A stretch of DNA of 64,000 bases, from the NCBI GenBank assembly GCA_013350335.1, contig CM023539.1, positions 30,552,631 through 30,616,630 on the forward strand, in the 5' to 3' direction. Numbering within the stretch: the stretch's first letter is position 1; each line of letters begins with the position of its first letter. Origin of the DNA: Chimonanthus salicifolius. Lineage: Eukaryota; Streptophyta; Magnoliopsida; Laurales; Calycanthaceae. Positions 42,708-53,401 of the stretch are shown here, in pieces. Below the pieces are notes generated by a model, which was not told the DNA's origin, searched no databases, and worked only from the letters and a program-made list of their open reading frames with translations. A program made the translations under genes and the position numbers.

Positions 42708-43026
42708 TGATGTAGGAATCGGATCCATCAAACCCGACGACATCTCAATTGAAGCCCAAGTGGTCAAAATCAAGAAATTGATCTCTCAAATCCATGATCG
42801 GATAAATGGAGGGAAGAGAGGGCCCCACTTGAATGCCACATCATCGTACTTGCAAGTCCCACTCAGAATAACATCAGCACTCTCAATCACCATCTCTGTG
42901 TCCCCACACGGTGTACACTGGTTGTTCAAACAGGAAGCCAAAATCGAAAGACAATCCAAAAGTGAAAAAAAAAAAAAAATCTAGTGGCAAGATATCTAAT
43001 GGAGGGTGGACTTCCATGTACATAAA
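42708..43026 (+). repeat. E 3' LTR (first part)
   Basis: Starts TGATGTAGGAATCGG after the purine tract and aligns with 39973-40290. It stops where Sirevirus X begins (43027). Its remainder should lie beyond X, outside the window. Confidence 0.82.
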
Positions 43027-44339
43027 TGTTAGAGTCTCGGCTTGCCTAGTCACCTATTTGTCAATTCCATGACTTAGGTGAAGAATTTGTTTGGAAGGTT
43101 GAACCAAGAATACAAGACTCAAGGAGTGATGAAGATTGAATCAAGAACTTTGAAAATGGAAAATCACGTGCAAGATTCATCATCATCATGTGTATGATAA
43201 TTACAAAGGTAAATTGACTCTATATGACTTTATGTGGAACCCAAAAACTTAGGATGACCTTACTTAGGCTTAGAACTCAAATTGGTAAAACATAAACCAA
43301 GCCTAGAGAAAATGGACCAAAGCCTTTGAGCACTGTTGAACTTATCTTGAAAAATATGGTTAGTCAAAATGTCATGACTTGCAAGATTTTTTCACTCTAT
43401 CAAATGAGGTAATCAATGGAAAAACCACCATGTTTGGATAGAGCATTGAAATATCTTTTCGTTGACACCAAGAACACTCAAATCGAAGTTCGGGAGCCCA
43501 AGATATGGCCATTTTAGTGGAGAACAGTCTTTCTGGAAACTGTTAGAATGATTGATCGTGAAGCGACGACCCATCGCCGGCGATCGATCGCCAAATGACA
43601 ATCAATTGTCTTGAAAAAGACATGTTCTGAATGGAAAAACATTGTCTTTTTGGACTGCTCTCAAGACGATCCAATCGCGATGACGATCGATCTTCTGGAA
43701 CAGATGACGATCAATCGTGGCAACGATCGATCGTCTGGAACAGATGACAATCAATCGTGGCGACGATCGATAGTGGGTGACCATTTTCTATCTGTTGCAA
43801 ACACACTCATCTCACAACGGTCACATGTCCAATAGTCATTTTTTGGTGATGATCGATCGTGGGTGGCGATTAATCGCTCGTATCAGTTCGGGTACTTCTA
43901 GTTTGCCTATTTATACTCCAAACCTGATTGAGTTTGGTTGGACCCTTGAACTTGGAAAATCCTAAGGCATTCCTAGTGTTCCCAAACCTCTCCCAACCTC
44001 TCTTTATGCACTTCAAATTTGTAAATCATTTGAGATCCAATATTTTGATTGAGATTAAGAGAGAGAAACATCGTCTAAGGAGGAACTTGTAAATCCAAAT
44101 CCTAGAACCATTCCCAAGCTTGTGATTGCTCATACATTGGCACATCTACGTCAAGGACATGAAGTTGGGAAGAATATTTAAGAAGTACACATCTACAAGA
44201 TTGAGCTATCAAAAGGCAAGTGCTTCTTAGGTTTAATTTCACAAGTAATTTGCTAAGACCATAAAAAATGATGATCGCCTTATTCACCCCCCTCTAGGGT
44301 CATTCTTGACAATTGGATTTTAGCACTTAGGGATTTTCA
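43027..44339 (+). repeat. X 5' LTR, 1313 bp, with CGATCGATCG palindromes
   Basis: Bordered by TGTTAGAGTC and GGGATTTTCA next to the primer site. Region 43555-43880 carries perfect palindromes CGATCGATCG (43581-43590) and ACGATCGATCGT (43723-43734) with several near copies, and a ~41-bp unit (TCTGGAACAGATGAC) repeated. The frames here are shadows. Confidence 0.85.
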
Positions 44340-44341
44340 AT

Positions 44342-44353
44342 TGGTATCAGAGA
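44342..44353 (+). other. X primer binding site (tRNA-iMet)
   Basis: TGGTATCAGAGA follows the LTR end; the last base differs from the usual C. Confidence 0.9.
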
Positions 44354-44404
44354 CTCACGCTCTTCGTAATCTAGCCATCTGAGTTGATCCAAGCGCTAAG
44401 AACA

Positions 44405-45550
44405 ATGTCCAAATCTCTCTTTTTTGCCTTTTCAAAGTTGGTTTTATGGAAATAAAAAATGGAGAACGTTGTGGTTTCACAAATGAAAATGTAAAAGAAT
44501 CTGTGGTCAAGATTACAAAGTCCATGGAACCCTCCTGTGTAATTGAGAATGGTGATTGGGCCTTTATCCAAGATGAGTTTATTGAAAAGTTTTGCATATC
44601 CTTAGATAGTTCAATGGAAGGTTCCACCTCTCATAATCAAATGGAGAATCAAGAGAGAGGTGAAACATTCAAATGTATCATAGCCTTCATTGGTGATAAC
44701 CTAGAGGAATCCTCAAGTGAGGAAGAAAATGATGTAGAGGATCTTGAAGAGGATGATGACCTCCAAGAATCCTACAATGCCTTGTACCTAGAGAGTATGA
44801 GATTAGCTAAGGATCTTGTACAAGTTGAAAATTGAGAATGCCAAACTCTCTTCCCAACTTCAAAGTGCTAATATGGAAAATGATTCTCTCTCATCAAAAT
44901 TGAAAAATTCAAATGATGAAATTGTGAATTTGAGAGAGTCAAAAATCACTTCAAGATACCTTAAAGGTGTATGAAAATGAAAACTTGAAGCTAAAAGAAG
45001 TTAGAAGATGTCTTGGAGATAAAAAAGTTAAGAATCTAAAGACATGGTTACCCAAAGAAATCTAAAATTAGAAGAATCTATTTAGGGTAAACCACATGGT
45101 GATTGGCACGGTAATTCTCAATCCAATCCAATCAGACCCATGAACCAATGCATGTTAGGTAAAAGCAACACCACACACACATCTATTATAAAATGTTTTT
45201 ATTGTGGATTAATCGGACATTTCAACCATGAGTGCAAGACAAGGAGAAGGCAGGTTAAATCAAAGGTGGCTAAGTGTCCTCCTCAAAGAGCAAGGAAGAG
45301 AAAAAATGAGGTGACTGGAAGTTCGCAATTTTCAAAGAAGAATAATGTAAATCATTGTGTCTTTGTGAATGTTCCTAGGAAACACTATGCACCCCACTTC
45401 ATGTATCATCCCTACAATGGAAAATCAAATAGGGATAAGTTAAGACATCATCATATCATGGATAGGAAAATTAAAAGGAGGGTCTTGTCTCATTTCAATG
45501 GAATTGGACCAAATGTTCAACTTGGTAGAACTAAATTGCCCAAGTCATAA
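44405..45550 (+). pseudogene. X Gag (Sirevirus type), broken
   Basis: Gag of a copia element. The N-terminal start at 44405 reads MSKSLFFAFSKLVLWK, with stops soon after; sequence like KMENVV and SPWNPPV keeps the order of the copia Gag core. The frame changes; from 44646 an acidic region (ESSSEEENDVEDLEEDDD) and LQESYNALYLESMRLAKDL resemble Z's Gag, an alpha-helical part. A zinc knuckle, CFYCGLIGHFNHEC (CX2CX4HX4C), lies near 45200, followed by a basic tail ending at 45550. Most of the capsid core is missing or scrambled. Confidence 0.78.
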
Positions 45551-45561
45551 GGATTTGAGAG

Positions 45562-46958
45562 TGAGAGTTCCCCCTTGGGTGCTAGAACACGATTGACCCT
45601 AGAGAGAGGAGGGGGGAGTGAATAGGTGGTCAATCCCAGTTTCCATGGTGTTCACAAATTTCTTCATTGTTTAAAGTTAAAGTGCAGCGAAATGACAATA
45701 TTAATCAAGAGATTTATTTAGTGTGATAAGTTGTTTTTAATTACTTAAATGATCACACTAAATTTAGAACCCTTTGCATATTGCTTGATTATCAATGCTT
45801 GTGTACAATATATAAATAAAGATAATCAAATACAAGTGATGTGTGTTGAGAAGAGTGCTTAAATACTAAAACACAAACACACAATGATCAAACACTATAA
45901 AACCAAAGTTAAGGTGGTTTGGTTAGCCAACCTACATCCACTGTTAGGACTAGATCAACTTTGAGCTATCCCCAAATCCACTAAGTGGGGACTTACACCC
46001 TCACAATTAGAGTAGGAATTCCACCTCACTTAATTGGCTGAGAATTTCACCCACCACATGTAGAATAAGAATTCCACCTATTCATTTAGCTGGGAATTTC
46101 ACCCACCACATGTAGAATAGGAATTCCACCTATTTATTTGGCTGGGAATTCCACCCTTGCTAGAGACGACGCTTTAGATTTTTATAGTGTTTCCTGAGCA
46201 AAGCCTCCTTAATTCACTTTCACGTGACAAAGGTTTTAAGTTAAATTAAGACCAAGAAGCACTTGCCTTGAAGCTCGATTCCGATGAAGTGTGCTTCTCG
46301 AAAATCCTCCCACTTGTCGTTCTTAGTTGATGAAGATGTACCTCCGTGTTAAGCAATCACAAGTATCCGGAGTCCTCTAGGAAATTGGTTTGGCCAATGT
46401 CTATCCTAGATATGTATCCTTTTCCCTCTTTCCTCTCTCTTTTCATAAACTCAATCAACAAGATTGGTTTTTTTGGATACTCCAAGTATAAGCTCAAGAG
46501 AGAGTAATCTTTTCGTTGGCCCTTGTGTAAGCTCAATGGTAATGATAAGGGTCTCAACGTTTTTCAAAGGATGTCAACTATAGAGAAGGCAACCAGTTTC
46601 AAGACAGTCCAATGCTGACAAGTCAGGCGCACCGAGGGGTCGGTGATAAAAAATATTACCCGTTCAACTACCCGACCGTTGAGCATTAAATGCACTTTCA
46701 ATGGCACAATTTATATTTGACTGACAGGTCTGTGTTACCGATGGGTCGACAGTCATGGCACTGAGAGGTCAGTCCATACGAGAGGCTCGGTCTGGGGAAA
46801 CACCGTGCTGACAAAGTTTCAAATCTAGAAACTAGTCTTACCCAGAACGACCTGTCGCCGTTTATCGAGGTGTCGGTCCTGGTACTTTCGACCGGTCTGT
46901 ATTACCGATATGTCTGTTTTTTCGATAGTCCACCTAAGTTCTAAGTTCCAGAACTCAT
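45562..46958 (-). repeat. Y 3' LTR (U3 part deleted)
   Basis: Aligns with 50898-52345 of the other LTR, starting TGAGAGTTC. About 500 bp at the U3 end are missing. It contains a perfect CACCGAGGGGTCGGTG inverted repeat at 46630-46645. A GAATTCCACC/TTTCACCCACCAC unit is repeated three times at 46010-46160. Confidence 0.85.
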
Positions 46959-48289
46959 AAGACTATGATCTTCACATATTCTTATTTAGCTTGCTTCAAA
47001 TCATATTCAAATGGAAACAACAAGACTATGATCTTCACATATTCTTGTTCATCTTGTTTCAAATCATGATTTTCTGTTTCAGCACACAAGCAAGCAATAC
47101 TAGAAAAATCATTAGAGGGGTTAGTCCAAATCATAAATATGCACCAATGGACTAAACAAGATTTGCCATGATTTCCTAGTAACCCACACTACTCATAGCA
47201 TATCCAAGCTATCAGTGTTGAGAAGATTTTCTCCTCCAATCTTCTTGAGTTTGATTTCCCAAACTCCAAGCATAGACATTCTCCCATGTCCATTGGTTTC
47301 TCTAGATTACTCCCACATATCCCCCATATCTAGCTTCGATGCCAAGCTAGCTTCTACTAATTTCTCCCCCATTTTGCTATACAATTGACAAAGGCTAGTA
47401 GGCAACATCTTTCAAGCACTCCCTCATGCTTCTTGCTATTTAGTGCTTCAATGAGTTCTCTTCTAACTCATTAATCTTCCATGGACCAATGCATGCTTCT
47501 CATGCATTTAAGCATTGATTTCCCCCACAGTACAATGCAAATTGTCATTGCATTACTGTTTTTCTTCTTCTTCCCCTTTAAGAGCTGTGCTGTCTTAAAG
47601 ACGTTCTCCCAATGGGGTCAAGCTAACTTACCTAGCTTCCCTTTTAGGAGTCTTCTCACTCATTCTCCAAACTATCTTTTTCTAGCTTCTTTGACTTAAC
47701 TCACCCATAAACTTAGCTGCCTCTAAGTTTATTATTCTCCAAGCGAACAAGCTTACGTTCACCTTCCTCCATAAACTGTCATGACCAGTGGCAGCAACTA
47801 ATCAACACATATTTTGTGCTACCCTTGCCTCCATTGATGTGCAATCATCATGTGCCAAATCCTATCTCACTAACATGCCAATATGAAACAAACTCATCAG
47901 ATCCTGCATATTAGTCTATTTAACATAAATACCATGTTAACCTTTAGAAGTGAGATATAAGACACACAGACTAATCAGCACACACAACAAACCATAGTAA
48001 ACGATATCATATCATTGATAATCAAAATGTCCATTCAGTACATATGGTTTTGGAGGGGACATCATGGAAGCTTAGACAAAATACTAGAAATATAGTTTTT
48101 CAAAAATGCAAAACTTTAAAGTATGAAAAACTATCCTAAGCAGAGCCATCCAGAGGGGGTGATGCTGGGAAGGAAGGGGATTTTCGTCGGGGACTCTTTG
48201 AGTTTTTCCCTGAAAGTAGTGAAGCTTTGGATTGATTCATTCATGAAAGTTGAAAAGGCACCAATCTTTCTTTACAACTTCAGACGTTT
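46959..48289. other. Y interior, 3' non-coding part
   Basis: On the minus strand, matches the region 61500-62220 of Z and holds CCCCC-type complements of purine tracts at 47311, 47365 and 47522. A ~50-bp unit (GACTATGATCTTCACATATTCTT) occurs twice at 46961 and 47026. No coding sequence. Confidence 0.6.
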
Positions 48290-48729
48290 TTAAAGGAAGA
48301 AATAGAGTTGTCTTATAAGAGCTCTGTCAAACTCGACTTTTGTATCTTCCATCTGTTCTTTTCCTTTCTCCTCTTTTACCTTAATTCTCTTACTTTCAGC
48401 ATGCCTTTCTTTTTCTTCACCACTCGAGACCCCTAGAGAGGTTGTGACCTGAATTCGTTTTCTTTTTCTTTCACTTTTTTTGACTGGCACCCGAGAAGGA
48501 GAGGCAGGTTCTCTAATGGTAATACCAATTTGCCTTCGAGGTATGGGTGGTGGTGAGTTCTTCTTATGGGATCTCCTCGAGAGGGTCTTGACTCAACGAC
48601 CTATAGTATTCAGGAGAGACGAAGATTCTCCTTGATACCACTGAGATTTGGGTTTCTTAGACAAAGTGGCATGATCATTTTCAGAATCAGAGGATACAGT
48701 GATGAATAAAGACTTGTCCATTGTCATTT
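48290..48729 (-). pseudogene. Y 3' ORF, homologous to Z 3' ORF
   Basis: The minus strand reads from a Met near 48729 with FITVSSDSEND and, after a stop near 48598, a basic stretch (KKSERKRKRIQVTTS) followed by EEKERHAESKRIKVKEEKGKEQ. It sits in the place of the 3' ORF of Z, and the sequence just upstream (48800-49010, minus) matches Z 60480-60640 closely (CCTAGACCARTCGATAGGAC). The function is unknown; its place after gag/pol is that of the env-like ORF of some Sireviruses, but no signal peptide or membrane segment was recognised. Confidence 0.5.
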
Positions 48730-49030
48730 TACACTATGCTTTTCTTTAATTAAGAAACAACAAAACCACTGGAGGAGAGAAGAATGCACAGAGCTCACCC
48801 AACCAATGGGCAAAATCCGTGATTTTCAAGCTACTGGAAATGGGAGAACCAGAAACCCTCTGATTTTCGGCGAGAAATCACTCCAACATGTCCTATCGAC
48901 TGGTCTAGGGCACGGGAGGGGAGGAGGAAATCGTCTGGGGATCGTGGGAGAGGAAACAACAATTTTTGAAATGATCTGTCGTTTTCGCAGAGGGAGACCT
49001 TTTAACTTAATTTTTCTATCTTACTGATAG

Positions 49031-50883
49031 GTCGTGACCAACGACCGGTCTGTGTCAACATGTCGATAAGTATCGACCTGTCTCTCCTTTTGATTTGTCC
49101 CCTTTTTTATCTGTGTTCTGATTTCCAATAGAACTGACATGTCTGTTCCTCCGACTAGTCTATCCTTCAACTTGGGTTTTAAAATTGAAGGGTGTCTAGG
49201 TGGGTGTGTATGCGCGCTTGCGATGTTCATAGTTCATCAAGCATTGCTTATACACCTTTCAATGCCAGTGTAGATACATACATTCACACAGGTTATGTGC
49301 CATTAGAAGATTCAACACATCTTCTGAAGGTAGGCACAAAACATTAATTACGAATCTCTTTTCCTGGATCTAATCCCATCCAAGTACCTTGGGCATATTT
49401 AATTTGCTAATTCAAACATATTGCCCAAGTGTGTGATGTTATGAAATGCGGCATCTCCAGGTTTTAACAAAGACAAGGTGTCTATGAACATAACTCATTC
49501 CACATAGTGTGTAAAATAACGGATATTGGAATGGGACACTAAGCACACAAGCTATACATTCATTTCACATTTAGAATACATTAATCATGCATATAGAAAT
49601 GAAGTATGACACTACCCACACAACTCTCATGTCTGTTATTATGTTATTACTCAAAACATGATAAACACTTTTACCATTCTTTCAAACATACTCCAATGAG
49701 GTTCATTCCTTGGAAAGAGCTGGTACATAAATGGATTACAGATAAGCATATTTGATCATCTTGATCAACACTTTTGGTAATTCATACCAAACCAAAAATC
49801 CATTTAAATACATAGAGCATGTTTCATTCCACAAGGGATTCACAAGTTTAAGAACTTGGAATGAAACGACACTGTGTATGTGTACCATATCAGCTGTAAT
49901 CACATACACCCCCTATACATGAGGTGGTGCACTACCTGCATTCATTCCCTAAAGATGTACAAATCACATGGCATATGAAACGAGATGAGCTAAGTATACT
50001 CCAATACTGTAGTGCAAACCTACATGTACACATAAATATCTTACACTAGATCAATCCAACAATCAAACAAGAAAGAACATGGATTGAAAGTAAGATACAC
50101 AAGTGATTCTAGAAAAGATGTTTCAAATGTGATACCAATAATGGTAACCCTTTACACATTTGAACATAACATTGTGAGACTTGGAATCTAAGTCTACAAT
50201 CCAGTGATGACCTTTTATCATATTTGATTTTAATCTGGGGTGCCTTCTCATTCGACTTTTTTAAGTCAAAACACCAGATTTTGTACCATGATGTTGACCT
50301 TACCTAAGTGGCAAACATTCCTTGGTACATGGCCTCATATGATACTTGGAGGTTGCCATCCTCACAAAGTTCCTTTAACACATTCTCTTCTTCTCTAGAG
50401 GATTCAACTTGGACTTTTTCAATGGATGAACTTAGGCAATCACCTATACACATTGGTCATGGTAAGTGATGCCATCCTTTGGCTAGAAGAGGCAATTATT
50501 CGTGGATTCTTTCAGCCTTCTTTTGTTGTTTCACATCTTTTTTATAGATCTTAAAAAAAAATTTACGAAACAAAACTGATGAATGCTACTAGTGTTTGAT
50601 TAAGGTGTATAGTCATTTCATCACTATTCCAAGCTATTTGGTCTTTGGGCTGAGCGGTCATGGAGTTTGAGGGTCAATCAAATATCTCTTCCAAAGGCTT
50701 AGACCATTTACTATTCACCTATTTCCAAATATATTTATTGATGAAAACATTTAAAGTTTTTCATGTTTGCTTTACCCTTTTCATCACAAATTGAGGTTTG
50801 GAAATATCATGGATTTTCAGCTCATAGCCATTGTTCTAGCATGGATAAACTCGGATGGTTAAATCTTTTATGTAGAGCACGAG
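49031..50883 (-). pseudogene. Y interior, decayed gag and unrecognised sequence
   Basis: Just inside the primer site the minus strand can be read as KIHDISKPQF...MKTFNVFI-like, and PKDQIAWNSDEM, the pattern of a copia Gag N-terminus (SKPxF ... PKDxW). Many stops are present. 49240-50200 shows no domain; no RT or integrase motif is visible. Confidence 0.4.
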
Positions 50884-50895
50884 ACTCTGATACCA
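50884..50895 (-). other. Y primer binding site (tRNA-iMet)
   Basis: The minus strand reads TGGTATCAGAGT, two bases inside the 5' LTR end at 50898. One base differs from the common site. Confidence 0.9.
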
Positions 50896-50897
50896 AC

Positions 50898-52849
50898 TGA
50901 GAGTTTTCCCTTGGGTGCTAGAACACTATTGACCCTAGAGGAGAGGGAGGGAGGGGGGGGGGAGGTGTTGGTGGTTGAATAGGTCAATCCCAGTTTCCAT
51001 GGTGTTGACAATTTTCTTGATTGTTTAAAGTTAAAGTGCAGCGGAATAACAATGTTAAAGATTTGTTTAGTGTGATAAGTTGTTTTTAATTACTTAAATG
51101 ATGACACTGAGTTTAGAACCATTTGCATATTGCTTGATTATCAATGCTTGTGCATAATGTATAAATAATTAAATGGAAAGTGATGTGTGTTGAGAGGAGT
51201 GCTTAAATGCTAAACGCAAACACACAATGATCAAATACCATAAGACCAACTTTATAGTGGTTTGGTTAGCCAACCTACATCCAATGTCAGGACTAGCTAA
51301 ACCTTGAGCTATCCCCAAATCCACTAAGTGGGGACTTACACCCTCATAATTAGAGTAGGAATTCCACCTCACTTAATCGGCTAGGAATTTCACCCACCAC
51401 ATGTAGAATAGAAATTCCACATATTCATTTGGCAGGGAATTCCACTCACCACATGTAGAATAGGAATTCCACATATCATCTATCTGCGAATTCTACCCAC
51501 AACATGTGCCAGAGACGACGCTCTAGATTCTTTTTATAGTGGTTCCTGAGCCAGGCCTCATCAATCCACTTTCATAGGACAAAGGTTTTAAGTTAAATTA
51601 AAACCAAGAAGCACTTACCTTGAAGCTCGATTTCGGTGAAGTGTTCTTCTCGAAGATCCTCCCACTTGTCGTTCTTAGATGACGAAGATGTACCTCCGTG
51701 TTAAGCAATCACAAGTATCCGGAAGTCCTCTAGGAAATTGATTTGGCCAATGTCTATCCTAGATGTCTATCCTAGATGTGTATTCTTGTCCCTCTTTTCT
51801 CTTTCTTTTCACAAACTCAATCAACAAGATTGGTTGTATTGGATACTCCAAGTATAAGCTCAAGAGAGAGTGATCCTTTCCTTGGTCCTTGTGTAAGCTC
51901 AATGGTAATGATAATGGTCTCAAGGTTTTTCCAAAGGATATCAACTGGCTGCAGGAGGATTGGTATTTATAGAGAAGGCAATCAGTTTCGGGATAGTCCA
52001 GTGCCGACAGGTTGGGCGCCCGAGGGGTTGGTGACTAAAAATATTGCCGTTCAACTACCCGACCGTTGAGCAATAAATGCATTTTCAACGGCACAACTTA
52101 TATCTAACCGACAGGTCTGTGTTATCGATGAGTCGACAGTCATGGCGCCGATAGGTCGGTCCATACTAGAGGCTTGGTCTGAGGCAACACCATGCTGACA
52201 GAGTTTTAAGTCCAGAAACTAGTCTTACCCAAAATGACCTGCCGCCCTTGATCAAGGTGTTGGTCCTGGTACTCTCGACCGATCTGTATTGCCGATATAT
52301 CTATTTTTTTGAGAGTTCACACAAGTTCTAAGTTCGAGAACCCATAATTTTTTATCGAAGAGTCGCTGACAACGAGGTGTCGTTTCTGTATTTCACCGAG
52401 GGGTCGGTGCATACTAGACTCTTGATCAGAGAAATACCCAGAATGACAGTTCCATGTTCCATAACCTTTCTAAATCTGGCGGACCAGTCGTTTACCACGA
52501 TGGGCTGATCTTGTCTCCACCGATGGGTCGGTGAGAACGACTGGTCATTCTGACAATGAACTTAATTCATATTTCCAAATTCGCTTCCAATTCACTGTCA
52601 AGCTTCCTCGCTAGGTTTTTTATGATTTTACCATCTATTCAACTAAGCCTATGAATGGTCCTCCAAAGATGTGGGTACCATCTAAAGTTATCTATGGCCA
52701 AATACCTATTTTGTGATTGCCATAACAATGAGCTTTAATCTGGTGGAGCATGATCTTCTATCTTGATCACCTTGAGTCTTCTAGTAAGTGCTTTTTCTCG
52801 AGTCATGGAATTGACAAACTTAGGGACTCGACAAGCCGGGGAACTAGTA
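50898..52849 (-). repeat. Y 5' LTR, 1952 bp
   Basis: Starts TGAGAGTTTTCCC and ends AAGCCGGGGAACTAGTA at 52849 (expected end CA is mutated to TA). It contains CACCGAGGGGTCGGTG (52394-52409) and CACCGATGGGTCGGTG (52518-52533). A guanine-rich tract lies at about 50944-50964. Confidence 0.88.
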
Positions 52850-52915
52850 GAGAGGAAAGATCCGGATCAAATATTTGTATAGATGACTAAAGGATAGGAC
52901 CTTGTTCATGCCCTA
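52850..52915 (+). mobile_element. X: small piece between Y and Z
   Basis: Starts with the right GAGAG duplication and continues 61 bp of X, including the CCCTA flank of Z. No coding content was recognised. Confidence 0.6.
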
Positions 52916-53401
52916 TGTTAGTGCCCTGGCTTGACCGAGTCCCTGTTTGTCAATTACATGACTCGGATAGAAGCTCTTCCCAAGATGCTTGAAGACTCAA
53001 GATGATCGAGGAAGAAGATCATGCTCGACCAAGCTCAAAGCTCGTCGTCATGGAAATCACAAGAACATGTATAAGGCCATAGATGACCCAGTGTGGAGCC
53101 CACACCTGAGAGAGGAACACTAGGCTTAGTTGCATATGTTGGTAATAAACATAACATGCCTAGAGAGGAAGTTGAACAGTGAAGTAGAGGTGAACTTGGA
53201 CACATGAATTATGTTCACTGTCAGTACGACTAGTTTATCTCACTGACCTCTCGTTGCAGTCAAGATCGACACATCATCGTCAAAGACTGGTCGGCCAGAT
53301 TGACATTGGATCTGGATATTAGAACTGTCATTCAGTAAATAATTCTGACCGAGAGTCTCGTATGCATCGACCCATCGGTGATGAACTCGATCAACCGTTC
53401 G

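Larger units (their letters stand above)
39973..43026 (+). mobile_element. E: Ty3/gypsy-like LTR element, mostly non-coding
   Basis: A 5' LTR (39973-41082), primer site (41085), interior and a 3' LTR (42708 onward, cut by X at 43027). The two LTRs share about 90% by eye over 319 bp, so the insertion is older than T1. The interior (41099-42707) holds only decayed short frames and a MITE. The interior is far too short for gag plus pol. A purine tract CCGGGAGAGAA precedes the 3' LTR. The left target flank is GTATG. Confidence 0.75.
43027..45561 (+). mobile_element. X: Ty1/copia Sirevirus, 5' part (continues at 52850-52915)
   Basis: 5' LTR 43027-44339 (TGTTAGAGTC...TTCA), primer site TGGTATCAGAGA at 44342-44353 and a decayed gag with zinc knuckle. 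Gag type, coiled-coil acid region and palindrome arrays in U3 place it in the SIRE/Maximus lineage. Element Y inserted after 45561; 52850-52915 is the last visible piece of X before element Z. No pol is seen in the window. Confidence 0.8.
45562..52849 (-). mobile_element. Y: Ty1/copia Sirevirus, decayed, TSD GAGAG
   Basis: Minus-strand element inserted in X. Perfect 5-bp duplications GAGAG (45557-45561 and 52850-52854) flank it. Right is the 5' LTR (50898-52849) with primer site 50884-50895; left is a truncated 3' LTR (45562-46958). The interior holds heavily mutated gag, a 3' ORF shared with Z and polypurine-like tracts. The inner part of the left LTR with the functional polypurine tract is deleted: the LTR match stops near 46958, and sequence homologous to Z's interior near 62150 follows. 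Confidence 0.85.
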
